64,000 nt of DNA from Cryptomeria japonica (taxonomy: Eukaryota; Streptophyta; Pinopsida; Cupressales; Cupressaceae): the NCBI RefSeq assembly GCF_030272615.1, contig NC_081412.1:339068870-339132869 (forward strand), read 5' to 3'. A model generated the notes under the pieces. It was not told where the DNA came from. It was given only the letters and a program-made list of their open reading frames with translations, and made no database searches. The position numbers and the translations under genes were made by a program. Positions 12,457 to 25,800 of the stretch are shown one piece after another; position 1 is the stretch's first letter, and every line of letters begins with the position of its first letter.

Positions 12457-13719
12457 ATGGGGGAATACACTTTGAGGGAACTTACTCAACAGCTCACTAA
12501 GTATGAGCAAGCCTATGATGATCTTATGGTCAAATACAAGGCATCTCAAGCAAAAAGGAGAAAACATGCAAAAAAGCTGATGGAGCTATCTGAAAGTAGT
12601 TCTGAAGATGAAGCTAATATGGAAGCCATGATTGCAGAAGTGAATAAGCTAAATGATTCAAACTCCAATCTGAGAAAGGAGTTGGAAGGACTGACTATCC
12701 GGTTTAGTCAAGATCTTGAAAACCGTAGGAAAGCTAAAGATCGGGTAAAAGACATAGATCATGAGATCTCCAAGTTGAAACAAGAGATTAGTGCACTGAC
12801 TGCTCACCTTCATGAGAGCAGGATGGAAAAGGAAGACATGCAAGGTGAACTGAACATAGCCATCTCTGAAAATGCAAGTCTAATGGAGACAAATACTGCT
12901 ATTTCCAAAGAACTCTTTGAGTCAAAGGAAATACTTGCTAAGTTTGGCAAAAGTATTGTCAAGCTAGAGCAAAAGCTTGAGTCATCTAGACCGGCAAAGA
13001 ATACCAATGGTCTTGGTTTCTCTGGACATGAGGAAGGAGAATCCTCAGGAACAAACGCTGAAGCATCAAAGAGGCAACCGACACTCAAAGGAAAAGGTAA
13101 GCAAAAATTCAAACCTGTTTGCTTTAACTGTCTTAAAGAAGGACACACTGCCAATGTATGTAGGAGCAAAGCCTACAATAATTTTCTATATTTTATCAAC
13201 AATGTACCTAGATCCAATAAGTTCAATGGTCATTGATATGCATGCAACAAGTTTGGGCATAGAGCATCTGAATGCAGGTCTGTCGTGAACAATACCGGAA
13301 GATATCCTTAGAGGACCCAAGGATCTGGTCCAAAATCTTTTGTAAACTGGAACCCTAACTGGTTCAATGCTTACAATTACCAGTCAGGCAACAGTGGTTA
13401 CCAATCGGCAACCGGATGGAGAGCAAATTGTTTGATTTTTCATGGACATGGACACACTGCGGCTACATGCAGAAGGAAGAATGGAAATATGAACAATGGA
13501 CCTTGGAAAGCACCTGGATTGGTTTGCTATCACTGCAACAAACCGGGTCACATTGCAAGATTCTGCAGAAGCAGAAATATACTGGTCACTCAGAAAGGAG
13601 AAGTTGATGTTGAAAAAGTTCAAGCGGACATGAACAAAACATGGAGGAAGAAACTAACAATGTTGGAAGAGGAACTGGTTTTTGCACCTAGTGTGGAAAT
13701 ATTGGAACTGGTAAACTAA
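12457..13719 (+). pseudogene. Copia-type gag remnant with four CCHC zinc-knuckle sites, broken by two stops
   Basis: One reading frame runs from ATG 12457 to TAA 13717-13719 but is broken by TGA at 13234 and TAG at 13309. The first part (259 residues) starts MGEYTLRELTQQL and is a highly charged, heptad-like coiled coil over about residues 1-190, then a basic linker. Four knuckle sites of form CX2CX4HX4C follow: 13120-13161 intact; 13234-13275, where the first Cys codon is the TGA; 13429-13470, where the second Cys is Phe; and 13525-13566 intact. Gag would form the particle and bind RNA through the knuckles. The usual N-terminal gag domain is missing: this resembles the middle of such proteins yet begins 36 bp after the primer binding site, suggesting internal deletion. 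No protease motif follows. A longer frame opening at 12178 lies in the LTR and was not used as the start. Confidence 0.8.
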
Positions 13720-13844
13720 GCTTCAAAGAGGCTTAGGGGGAGCAAACGGTGAAATGATTGTGAACCCCAGGTTACACTGGTAAAAGACCTTAACCGGTAC
13801 ATGATACCTGTCGCTTGGTAGAAGATCGGAAACTGTAAAGGAAA
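13720..13844 (+). other. Trailing sequence of the element with a purine-rich run
   Basis: About 125 bp lie between the gag stop and the return of satellite. The run AGGGGGAG at 13735-13742 resembles a plant retrotransposon polypurine tract, which normally sits just before the 3' LTR, but no TG-starting LTR follows. One ACCGGT motif at about 13795 ties the segment to the element. It could be the true 3' end of a gag-only non-autonomous element with its 3' LTR lost, or a remnant of deleted pol sequence. Confidence 0.45.
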
Positions 13845-16800
13845 CTGATTTTGAGACACTGAAACCGGGGCTTTCGGGGCACAAGCTTCGAAATGAGGTT
13901 CTAAGAGCACGATGTGTAGTAAAATCAGATTTTGACACTATTGAATCTAGAATCAGGACTTGCATCTTGAAGCCTTGTTGTGCCTCCAAACATTGATTTT
14001 GATGCTCCAAAACTGGGTCTTTCGAGGCACAGGTTCTGAAATGAGCTTCTAAGAGAATGATGCGCGTCAAAATGGATTTTTGACACTACAGGCTCCGGAA
14101 AAGGGACTTGCTTCTTGAAACATTGTTGTGCCTCCAAACACTAATTTCGATGTTTCAAAATTAGGGCTTTTGAGGTACAAGCTCCACAAACGAGGCTCTA
14201 AGAGCACCATGTGCGTCAAAATCACATTTTGACGCTACCTGCTCCGAAATTGCGACTTGCGTCTTGCAACCTTGTGCCTCCAAACACCAATTTTGATGCT
14301 CTCAAACTGACGCTTTTGAGGGACAAGCTCCTAAATAAGGTTCTAAGAGCACAATGTGCTTCAAAATCACATTTTGACACTACTGGCTCTGGAATCGGGA
14401 CTTGTGTCTTAAAACCTTGTTGTGCCTCCAAACACCAATTTTTATATTCCAAAACTAGGGCGTTCGAGATGCAAGCTTCAAAAAAAGGTTCTAAGAGATC
14501 TATGTGCATCAAAATCAAATTTTGATGCTACCAGCATGAAAATCAGGACTTGCATCTTGAAACCTTGTTGTGCCTCCAAACAATGATTTCTATGTTCCAA
14601 AATCACGGCTTTCAAGGCAAAAGCTCTGAAATTAGGTTCTAAGAGCATGATGTACTTCAAAATTATGTTTTGACACTACCGACTTTGGAATTGGGACTTG
14701 TGTCTTGAAACCTTGTTGTTCCTCCAAACACTAATTTTTATGCTTCTAAAACGAGGCTTTTGAGGCACAACCTCTGAAATGAGGTTCTAAGAACACCATG
14801 TTTGTTAAAATCACGTTTTGACACTATAGTCTCTGGAATAGGGGCTTGCATCTTGAAAGCTTGTTGTGCCTCCAAAAACCAATTTTGATGCTTTGAAACC
14901 AAAGATTTTGAGGCATAAGCTCCAAAATATTCTAAGAAGATGATGTGCGTCAAAATCAAATTTTGACTCTACTGGCTCCAGAATCAGGACTTGCATCTTG
15001 AAACCTTGTTGTGCTTCCAAACATTGATTTTGATGTTCCAAAACTGGGGTTTTTGAAGCACAATTTCTAAAATAGGGTTCTAACAACACAATGTGCATGA
15101 AAATTGAATTTTGATGTTACTCTCTCTAGAATCAGCGCTTTCATCTTGAAACCTTGTTGTGCCTGAAAACACTGATTTGAGAACAATGTGCGCCAAAATC
15201 AGATTTTAACGCTATTGACTCTAGAATCGGGACTTGCATCTTGAAACCTTGTTGTGCCTCCAAATATTGATTTTCATGCTCCAAAACTAGGTCTTTCAAG
15301 GCACAAGCTCCGAAATGAGCTCCAAATATTGATTTTGATGCTCCAAAAATGAGGAGTTTGAGGCACAACCTCCAAAATGAAGTTCTAAGAAAACCATGTT
15401 TGTCAAAATCGTGTTTTGACGCTATCAGTTTGAGCTCCAAACACTAATTTTGATGCTTCGAAACTGAAGAATTTTCAGGCATAAGCTCCAAACCAAGGTT
15501 CTAAGAGCACGATGTGCGTCAAAATCAAATTTTGACGCTACTGGCTCCAGAATCAGGACTTGCATCTTGAAAGCTTGTTGTGCCTCCAAACATCGATTTT
15601 GATGCTCCAAATCTGGGGCTTTCGAGCCAGACGCTCCAAAATGAGGTTCTAAGAGCATGATGTGCATCAAAATCACATTTTGACACTACAGGCTCTGGAA
15701 TAGGGACTTGCGTCTTGAAAGCTTGTTGTGTCTCCAAACACCAATTTTAATGCTTCGAAACCGAAGATTTTGAGGCATAAGCTTCAAAATAAGGTTCTAA
15801 GAGCAAAAGGTGAGTTAAAATCAAATTTTGACGCTACCTGCTCTAGAATTAGGACTTGCATCTTGCAACCTTCTTGTGCCTCAAAACACTGATTTTGATG
15901 CTCCAAAACTAGGACTTTAGAGGCACAAGCTTCGAAATGAGGTTCTAAGAGCATGAGGTGCGCCAAAATCAGATTTTGACTCTATTGACTCTAGAATCGG
16001 GACTTGCATCTTGAAACCTTGTTGTGCCTCCAAACATTGATTTTGACGTTCAAAAACTAGGTCTTTCGAGGCACAAGATCCGAAATGAGCTTCTAAGAGA
16101 ATGATGTGCCTCAAAATGAGGTTCTAAGAGCACGATGTACATCAAAATTGCATTTTGACGTTACCGACTCTGAAATTGGGACTTGTATCTTGAAACATTG
16201 TTGTGCCTCCAAACACTAATTTTTATTCTCCAAAAATGAGGATTTTGAGGCACAACCTCGGAAATGAGGTTCTAAGAGCACAATGTGCATCAAAATTACG
16301 TTTTGACACTACACGCTGCGGAATAGGGACTTGCGTCTTGAAAGCTTGTTCTGCCTCCAAAAACTAATTTTTATGCTTCGAAATCGAAGATTTTAAGGCA
16401 AAAGCTCCAAAACAAGGTTCTAAGAGCACGATGTGCATGGAAATCAAACTTTAACGCTTCCGGTTCCAGAATCAGGACTTGTATCTTTAAGCCTTGTTGT
16501 GCCTCCAAACATCGATTTTGATGCTCCAAAATTGGGGGTTTTGATGCACAATTTCTAAAAAAGGGTTCTAAGAGGACAATGTGCATCAAAATTAAATTTT
16601 GATGCTACTGGCTCTAGAATCTGGGCTTGCATCTTGAAACCTTGGTGTGCCTCAAAACACTGATTTTGATGCTCTTAAACCAGGGCTTTCAAGGCACAAT
16701 CTTCAAAATAAGGTTTTAAGAGCACAATATGCACCAAAATCAGATTTTGACGCTATTGAATCTAGAATCAGGACTTGCATGTTGAAACCTTGTGTTGCCT

Positions 16801-19800
16801 CCAAACATTGATTTCGAAGCTCCAAAACTGGGTCTTTCAAGGCACAAGCTCCGAAATGAGCTTCTAAGAGAATGATGTGCGTCAAAATTCCTAAATGGAA
16901 TTTTGACGATACAGGCTCTGGATTAGGGACTTGCTTCTTTAAACTTTGTTGTGCCTCCAAATACTGATTTTGATGTTCCAAAATCAAGGCTTTCAAGGCA
17001 CAAGCTCTTAAATGAGGTTCTAAAAGCATGATGTACATCAAAATTGCTTTTTGACACTACCGACTCTGGAATTGGGACTTGTGTCTTCAAACCTTTTTTT
17101 GTTTCCAAACACTAATTTTTATGCTCCAAAAATGAGGATTTTGAGGCACAACCTCCGAAATGAGGTTCTAAGAACACCCTGTTTGTCAAAATCATGTTTT
17201 GAAGCTATCAGCTTGAGAATCAAGACTTGTGCCTTGAAACCTTGTTGTGCCTTTAAACATTGATTTTTATGTTTTGAAACTGGAGCTTTCGAGACACATG
17301 CTTCGAAATGAGGTTCTAAGAGCACGATGTGCATCAAAATAATGTTTTGACACTACAGCCTCCGGAATAGGAACTTGCATCTTGAAAGCTTGTTCTGCCT
17401 CCAAACACCAATTTTGATGCTTTGAAACTAAAGATTTTGAGGCATAAGCTCCAAAACAACGTTCCAAGAGCATGATGTGTGTCAAAATCAAATTTTGTTT
17501 CTACCAGCTCCAAAATCAGGACTTGCATCTTGAAACCTTGTTGTGCTTCCAAACATTGATTTTGATGCTAAAAAACTGGGGCTTTTGAGGCAGGATTTCT
17601 CAAACAGGGTTTTAAGAGCACAATGTGCATCAAAACTGAATTTTGATGCTACTTGCTCTAAAATCGGGGCTTGTATCTTAAAACCTTGTTGTGCCTCAAA
17701 ACATTGATTTTGATGCTCCGAAACTAGGGCTTTTGAGGCACAAGCTTCGAAATGAGGTTCTAGGAGCACGATGTGTGCCAAAATCAGATTTTGACGCTAT
17801 TGACTCTAGAATCAAGACTTGCATCTTGAAACCTTGTTGTGCCTCGAAACATTGATTTTGACGCTCCAAAACTGGGTCTTGAAACCTTGTTCTGCCTCCA
17901 AACACTAATTTTTATACTCCAAAAGGAGGCTTTTGAGGCACAACCTCTGAAATGAGGTTCTAAGAACACCATGGTCGTATGATTTTGATGCTATGAGCTT
18001 GAGAATTGGGACTTGTGTCTTGAAACTTTGTTGTGCCTTTAAACATTGATTTTGATGTTTTGAAACTAGAGCTTTCGAGCCACATGCTCTGAAACGAGGC
18101 TCTAAAAGGATGATGTGCATCAAAATCACGTTTTGACACTACAAGCTCCAGAATAGGGACTTACGTCTTGAAACCTTGTTATGCCTCCAAACACAAATTT
18201 TGATGCTTCGAAACCGATGATTTTGAGGCATAAGCTCCAAAACAAGGTTCTAAATGCACAATGTGCCTCAAAATCAAATTTTGATGCTACCGGCTCCAGA
18301 ATCAGGACTTGCATCTTGAAACCTTGTTGTACCTCCAAACATCGATTTTGATGCTCCAAAACTGGGGCTTTTGAGGCGAAATTTCTAAAACAGGGTTCTA
18401 AGAGCACAATGTGCATCAAAATTGAATTTTGATATTATTGGCTCTAGAATCGGGGCTTGCATCTTGAAACCTTGTTGTGCCTCAAAACACTGATTATGAT
18501 GTTCTGAAATCGGGGTTTTTGAAGCACAAGCTTCAAAATGAGGTTCTAAGAGGACGATGTGTGCCAAAATCAGATTTTGACGCTACTGACTCTAGAATCG
18601 GAACTTGCATCTTGAAACCTTGTTGTGCCTCCAAACATTAATTTTGATGCTCTAAAATTGGGTCTTTCGAGGTACAAGCTCTGAAATGAGATTCTAAGAG
18701 AATGATGTTCGTCAAAACTAAATTTTGAAGCTACAGCCTCCGATATAGGGACTTGCATCTTGAAACCTTGTTGTGCCTCCAAACATTTATTTTGATGCTC
18801 CAAAACTGGGTCTTTCGAGGCACAAGCTCCGAAATGAACTTCTAAGAAAATGATGTCCATCAAAATTCCATTTTGACTCTACAGGCTCCGGAATAGGGAC
18901 TTGCTTCTTGAAACCTTGTTGTGCCTCCAAACACTGATTTGGATGTTCCAAAGTTAGAGCTTTCAAGGCACAAGCTCCGAAATGATGTTCTAAGAGCACG
19001 ATGTACATCAAAATTGCGTTTTGACGCTACCGACTCTGGAATTGTGACTTGTGTCTTGAAACCTTAATGTGTGTCCAAACACTAATTTTTATGCTCCAAA
19101 AATGAGGCTTTTGACGCACCACCTCCAAAATCAGGTTCTAAGAACACCATGTTTGTCAAAATCGTGTTTTGATGCTATCAGCTTGAGAATCGGGACTTGT
19201 GTCTTGAAACCTTGTTGTGCCTTTAAACATTGATTTTGATGTTTTGAAACTGGAGCTTTCGAGCCACACGCTCCGAAACGAGGTTCTAAGAGCACGATGT
19301 GAATCAAAATTATGTTTTGACACTATAGGTTCCATAATAGGGACTTGTGTAAGCTCCAAAACAAGGTTCTAAGAGCACGATGTGCGTCAAAATCAAGTTT
19401 TGATGCTACCGGTTCCAGAATCAGGACTTGCATCTTGAAATCTTGTTGTGCCTCCAAATATCGATTTTGATGCTCCAAAACCAGGGCTTTTGAATCACAA
19501 TTTCTAAAACAAGGTTCTAAGAGCACAATGTGCATGAAAATTGAATTCTGATGCTACTGGCTCTAGAATCGAGGCTTGCATCTTGAAACGTTGATGTTCC
19601 TTAAAACACTGATTTTGATGCTCCGAAACCGAGGCTTTTACGACACAAGCTTCGAAATGAGGTTGTAAGAGCACGATGTGCGCCAGAATAAAATTTTGAC
19701 ACTATTGACTCTAGAATCGAGACTTGCATCTTGAAACCTTGTTCTGCCTCCAAACATTGATTTTGATGCTCCAAAATTGTCTCTTTCGAGGCACAAGCTC

Positions 19801-22800
19801 CGAAATGAGATTCTAAGAGAATGATGTGCGTAAAAATGGAATTTTGACGCTATAGGCTCCGAAATAGGGACTTGCCTACTGAAACCTTTTTGTGCCTTCA
19901 AACACTAATTTTTAGGCTCGAAAAATGAGGCTTTTGAGGCAGAACCTCAGAAATGAGATTCTAAGAACAACATGTTTGTCAAAATAGTGTTTTGACGATA
20001 TCAGCTTGAGAATCGGGACTTGTGTCATGAAAGCTTTCGAGACATAAGATTCGAAATGAGATTCTAAGAGCACGATGTGCGCCAAAATCAGATTTTGACT
20101 TTATTGACTCTAGAATTGGGACTTGCATATTGAAAACTTGTTATGCCTCCAAGCATTGATTTTGATGCTCCAAAAGTGGGTCTTTTGAGGCACAAGCTCC
20201 GAAATAAGCTTCTAAGAGAATGATGTGCATCAAAATGGATTTTTGACGCATTAGAATCTGGAATAGGGACATGCTTCTTCAAACTTTGTTGTGTCTCAAA
20301 AAATTGATTTTGATTTTCCAAAATCAGGGCTTTCAAGTCACAAGCTTTGAATTGAGGTTTTAAGGGCACGATGTACATCAAAATTGCATTTTGATGCTAC
20401 CGACTTTGGAATTGGGACTTGTGTCTTGAAAACTTGTTGTGCCTCCAAACATCGATTTTGATGCTCCAAAACTGGGGCTTTTGAGCCACAATTTCTAAAA
20501 TAGGGTTCTAAGAGCACAATGTGCATCAAAAATGCTACTGGCTCTAGAATCAGGGCTTGCATCTTGAAACCTTGTTGTGCCTCAAAACACTGATTTTGAT
20601 GCTCCGAAATTGGGGCTTTCAAGGTTATATCTTCGAAATGAGGTTCTAAGAGCACGATGTGTGCCAAAATCAAATTTTGACGCTATTGACTCGAGAATAG
20701 GGACTTGAATCTTGAAACCTTGCTGTGCCTCCAAACATTGATTTTGATGCTCGAAAGGTGGGTCTTTCGAGGCAGAGGCTCCCAAATGAGCTTCTAAGAG
20801 AATGAAGTGCATCAAAATGAAATTTTGATGCTACAGGCTCTGGAATAGGGACTTGCTTCTTGAAACCTTGTTGTGCCTCAAAACATTGATTTTGATGTTC
20901 CAAAATCAGGGCTTTCAAGCCACAAGCTCCGAAATGAGGTTCTAAGAGCACGATGTACATCAAAATTGAATTTTGATGCTACCGACTCTGGAATTGGGAC
21001 TTGTGTCCTGAAACCTTATTGTGCCTCCAAACACTAATTTTTATGCTCCAAAAATGAGGCTTTTGAGGCACAACCTCCAAAATGAGGTTCTAAGAACATC
21101 ATGTTTGTCAAAATCATGTTTTGACGCTATCAGCTTGAGAATTGGGACTTGTGTCTTGAAACCTTGTTGTCCCTTTAAACATTTGATTTTGATATTTTGA
21201 AACTCGAGCTTTCAAGCCACACTCTCCAAAATGAGGGTCTAAGAGCATGATGTGCATCAAAATAAAGTTTTGACACTACAGACTCTAGAATAGGGACTTG
21301 CATCTTGAAAGCTTGTTGTGCCTCCAAACACCAATTTCGATGCTTCGAAAACAAAGATTTTGAGGCATAAGCTCCAAAACAAGGTTCTAAGAGGACGATG
21401 TGCATCAAAATCAAATTTTGATGCTACCGGCTCCAGAATCAGGACTTGCATCTTGAAACCTTTTTGTGCCTCTAAACATCGATTTTGATGCTCCAAAACT
21501 CGGGGTTTTGAGACACAATTTCTAAAATAGGGTTCTAAGAGCACAATGTGCATCAAAATTCAATTTTGATGTTGTTGGCTCTAGAATCAGTGCTTGAATC
21601 TTGAAACCTTGTTGTGCTTCAAAACATTGATTTTGATGCTCCGAAACAGGGACTCTCGAGGCACAAGCTTCGAAATGAGGTTTTAAGAGCATGATGTACA
21701 CCAAAATCAGATTTTGAAGCTATTGACTCTAGAATCGGGACATGCATCTTGAAACCTTGTTGTGCCTCCAAACATTGATTTTGAGGCTCCAAAACAAGGT
21801 CTTTCGAGGCACAAGCTCCTAAATGAGATTCTCAAAGAATAATGTGCGTCAAAATGGAATTTTGACGCTACAGGCCTCGTAATAGGGACTTGCTTCTTGA
21901 AACCTTGTTGTGCCTCCAAACACTGATTTTGATATTCCAAAATCTGGCCTTTCAAGGCACAAGCTCTGAAATGAGGTTCTAAGAGCATGATGTAAATCAA
22001 AATTGCGTTTTGATGCTACCGACTTTGGAATTGGGACTTGTGTTTTGAAACCTTGTTGTGCCTCCAAACACTAATTTTTATGCTCCAAAAATGAGGCCTT
22101 TGAGGCACAACCCCTGAAATGAGTTTCTAAGAACACCATGTTTGTCAAAATAATATTTTGACGCTATCAGTTTGAGAATCGGGACTTGTGTCTTGAAACC
22201 TTGTTGTGGCCCTAAACATTGATTTTGATGTTTTGAAACTGGAGCTTTTGACCCACACGCTGCGAAACGAGGTTCTAAGAGCATGATGTGCATCAAAATC
22301 ATGTTTTGACACTACAGGCTTTGGAATAATCAGATTTTGATGCTATTGACTCTATAATCAGGACTTGCATCATTGAAACCTTGTTGTGCCTCAAAATCAG
22401 AGCTTTCAAGGCACAAGCTCCAAAATGAGGTTCTAAGCGCATGATGTACTTGAAACTACCAACCTTAGAATTGGGACTTGTGTCTTGAAACCTTGTTGTG
22501 CCTCCAAACACTAATTTTTATGCTACAGAAATGAGGCTTTTGAGGCACAACATCCGAAATGGGGTTCTAAGAACACCATGTTTGTCAAAATCATGTTTTG
22601 ACGCTATCATCTTGAGAATCGGGACTTGTTTCTTGAAACCTTGTTGTGCCTTTAAACATTGATTTTGATGTTTTGAAACTGGAGCTTTCAAGCTCCGAAA
22701 TGAGGTTCTGAGAGCACGATGTGCACCAAAATCACGTTTTGACACTACAGTCTCTGGAATAGGGACTTGCATCTTGAAAGCTTATTGTGCCTCCAAACAC

Positions 22801-25800
22801 CAATTTTGATGCTACTGGCTCTAGAATAGGGTCTTGCATCTTGAATCCTTGTTGTGCCTCAAAATAATGATTTTGATGCTCGGAAACTGAGGCTTTCGAG
22901 GCACAAGATTCGAAATGAGGTTCTTAAAGCACGATGTGCACCAAATCAGATTTTGACGCTATTGACTCTAGAATTGGGACTTGCATCTTGAAACCTTGTT
23001 GTGCCTCCAAACATTGATTTTGATGCTCCAAAACTGGTTCTTTCGAGGGACAAGCTCCAAAATGAGCTTCTAAGAGGATGATGTGCGTCAAAATGGAATT
23101 TTGATGCTAAGGCTCTGGAAAAGGGACTTCTTTTTTGAAACCTTGTTATGCCTCAAAACATTGATTTTCATGTTCCAATATTAGGGCTTTCAAGGCAGAA
23201 GCTCTAAAATGAGGTTCTAAGAGCACGATGTACATAAAAAATTGCGTTTTGACGCTACCGACTCTGGAATTGGTACTTGCGTCTTGAAACCTTGTTGTGG
23301 CTCCAAACACTATTTTTTATACTACAAAAATGAGGCTTTTGAGACACATCCTCTGAAATGAGGTTCTAAGAACACCATGTTTGTCAAAATCGTGTTTTGA
23401 CACTATCAACTCTAGAATTGGGACTTGCATTTTGAAACCTTTTTTGCCTCCAAACATTGATTTTGGTGCTCCAAAATTGGGTCTTATGAGGCACAAGATC
23501 CAAATTGAGCTTCTCAGAGAATGATGTGCGTCAAAATGGAATTTTGACGCTATAGGCTCTGGAATATAGACTTGCTTCTTCAAACCTTGTTGTGCCTCAA
23601 AATATTGATTTTGATGTGCCAAAATCAAGGCTTTCAGGGCACAAGTTCTGAAATGAGGTTCTAAGAGCACGATTTATATCAAAATTGTTTTTTAACACTA
23701 CCCAGTCAAGAATTGAGACTTCTGTCTTGAAACCTTGTTGTGCAACCAAACACTAATTTATATGCTCCAAAAAATAGGCTTTTAGGGCACAACCTCCGAA
23801 ATGAGGTTCTAAGAACACCATGTTTGTCAAAATAGTGTTTTGACGCTATCAGCTTGAGAATCGGGACTTGTGTCGTGAAACCTTGTTGTGCCTTTATAAA
23901 TTGATTTTGATGTTTTGAAACTAGAGCTTTTGAGCCACATGCTCCAAAACGAGGGTCTAAGAGCATGATGTGAATCAAAATCACGTGTTGACACTACAAC
24001 CTCCGGAATAGGGATTTGCGTCTTGAAAGCTTGTTGTTCCTCCAAACAGCAATTTTGATGCTTCGAAACCAAATATTTTAACGCATAAGCTCCAAAATAA
24101 GGTTCTAAGAGCATGATGTGCGTCAAAATCAAATTTTGATGCTACCGGCTCTAGAATCAGGACTTGCATCTTTAAACCTTGTTTACCATCCAAACATCGA
24201 TTTTGATGCTCCAAAACTAGGGATTTTGAGGCACAATTTCTAAAACAGGGTTTTAAGAGCACAATATGCATCAAAATTGAATTTTGATGCTACTGGCACT
24301 AGAATCAAGCCTTGCATCTTGAAACCTTTTTTTGCCTCAAAACACTAATTTTGATGCTCCGAAATTGGGGTTTCGAAGCACAAGCTTCAAAATGAGGTTC
24401 TAAGAGCACGATGTGCACCAAAACCAGGTTTTAAAGATATTGGCTCTAAAATTGAGACTTGCATCTTGAAACCTTGTTGTGCCTCCAAACATTGATTTTG
24501 ATGCTCCAAAACAAGGTCTTTCGAGGTAGAAGCAAAATGGAATTTTGATGCTACAGGCTCCGTAATAGGGATTTGCTTCTTGAAATCTTGTTGTGCCTCA
24601 AAACACTAATTATGATGTTCCAAAATAAGGACTCTCAAGGCACAAGCTCTAAAATGAGGTTTTAAGAGCACGATGTACATCAAAATTGCGTTTTGACGCT
24701 ACCGCCTCTGGAATTGGGACTTGTGTCTTGAAACCTTGTTGTGCCTCCAAAAATTGATTTTAATGCTCCAAAACTGGGGCTTTTGAGGCACAATTTCTAA
24801 AACAAGGTTCTAAGAGCACAATGATTTTGATGCTCCAAAACCATAGCTTTCGAGGCACAAGCTTCAAAATGAGGTTCTAAGAGCACGATGTGCACCAAAA
24901 TTAGATTTTGACGCTGTTGACTCTAGAATCGGGACTTGTATCTTGAAACCTTGTTGTGCCTCCAAACATTGATTTTGACGCTCGAAAACTGGGTCTTTTG
25001 AGGAGCAGGCTCCGAAATGAGCTTCTAAGAGAATGATGTGCGTCAAAATGGAATTTTGAAGCTTCAGGCTCTGGAATAGGGAGTCTTGAAAGCTTGTTCT
25101 GCCTCCAAACACCAATTTTGATTCTTCAAAACCGAAGATTTTGAAGCATAATCTCCAAAACAAGGTTCTAAGAGCACAATTTGCATGAAAATTGAATTTT
25201 GATACTACTGGCTCTAGAATCAGGGCTTGCATCTTGAAACCTTTTTGTGCCTCAAAATACTGATTTTGATGCTCTGAAACTGGGGCTTTCGAGGCACAAG
25301 CTTTGAAATGAGGTTTTAAGAGCACGATGTGCGCCAAAATCAGGTTTTGGTGCTATTGACTCTAGAATTGGGACTTGCATCTTGAAACCTTATTGTGCCT
25401 CCAAACACTAATTTTTATGCTCCAAAAACAAGGCTTTTGAAGCACAACCTCCGAAATGAGGTTCTAAGAACACCATGTTTGTCAAAATTGTGTTTTGACG
25501 CTATCAGCTTGAGAATCGAGACTTGTATCTTGAAACCTTGTTTTGCCTTTAAACATTGATTTTGAGGTTTTGAAACTGGAGCTTTCAAGCCACACACTCT
25601 GAAATGATGTTCTAAAAGCATGATGTGCTTCGGAATAGGGACTTGCATCTTGAAAGCTTGTTGTGCCTCCAAACACCAATTTTGATGCTTCGAAACCAAA
25701 TATTTTGAGGCATAAGCTCCAAAATAAGGTTCTAAGACTACGATGTGCGTCAAAATCAAATTTTGACACTTCTCGCTCCAGACTCCAGAATCACGACTTG

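Larger units (their letters stand above)
11256..13844 (+). mobile_element. Truncated Ty1/copia-type LTR retrotransposon (5' LTR and gag only)
   Basis: A forward-strand retrotransposon fragment lies inside reverse-oriented satellite. In order it has a 5' LTR (TGTTGGCA...TTCATCA), an initiator-tRNA-Met primer binding site, a damaged gag-like frame with zinc knuckles, and about 125 bp of trailing sequence with a purine-rich run. Protease, integrase, reverse transcriptase, RNase H and a 3' LTR are all absent. Satellite resumes near 13845 at CTGATTTTGAGACACTG. The satellite phase at the right junction overlaps that at the left by about 20 bases, so the right end looks like a later deletion or recombination rather than an original insertion end. 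Recurrent ACCGGT motifs mark the element as compositionally different from the satellite. The copia assignment rests on the primer binding site and gag style, since no pol is present. Confidence 0.85.

Noticed and set aside
12658-13169. Reverse-strand frames within the gag region (61 and 119 codons)
   Set aside because: They are shadows of the gag frame on the other strand, with no recognisable domain.
12178-13236. A 352-codon frame starting at 12178
   Set aside because: It starts at GTG inside the LTR, 228 bp before the LTR end, and the N-terminal hydrophobic part comes from LTR sequence. The gag part more plausibly starts at ATG 12457 after the primer binding site.
11251-13849. A 5-bp target-site duplication around the copia-type element
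   Set aside because: The left flank is CGAAA, but no matching CGAAA adjoins the right junction; the right end appears to be a later recombination point.
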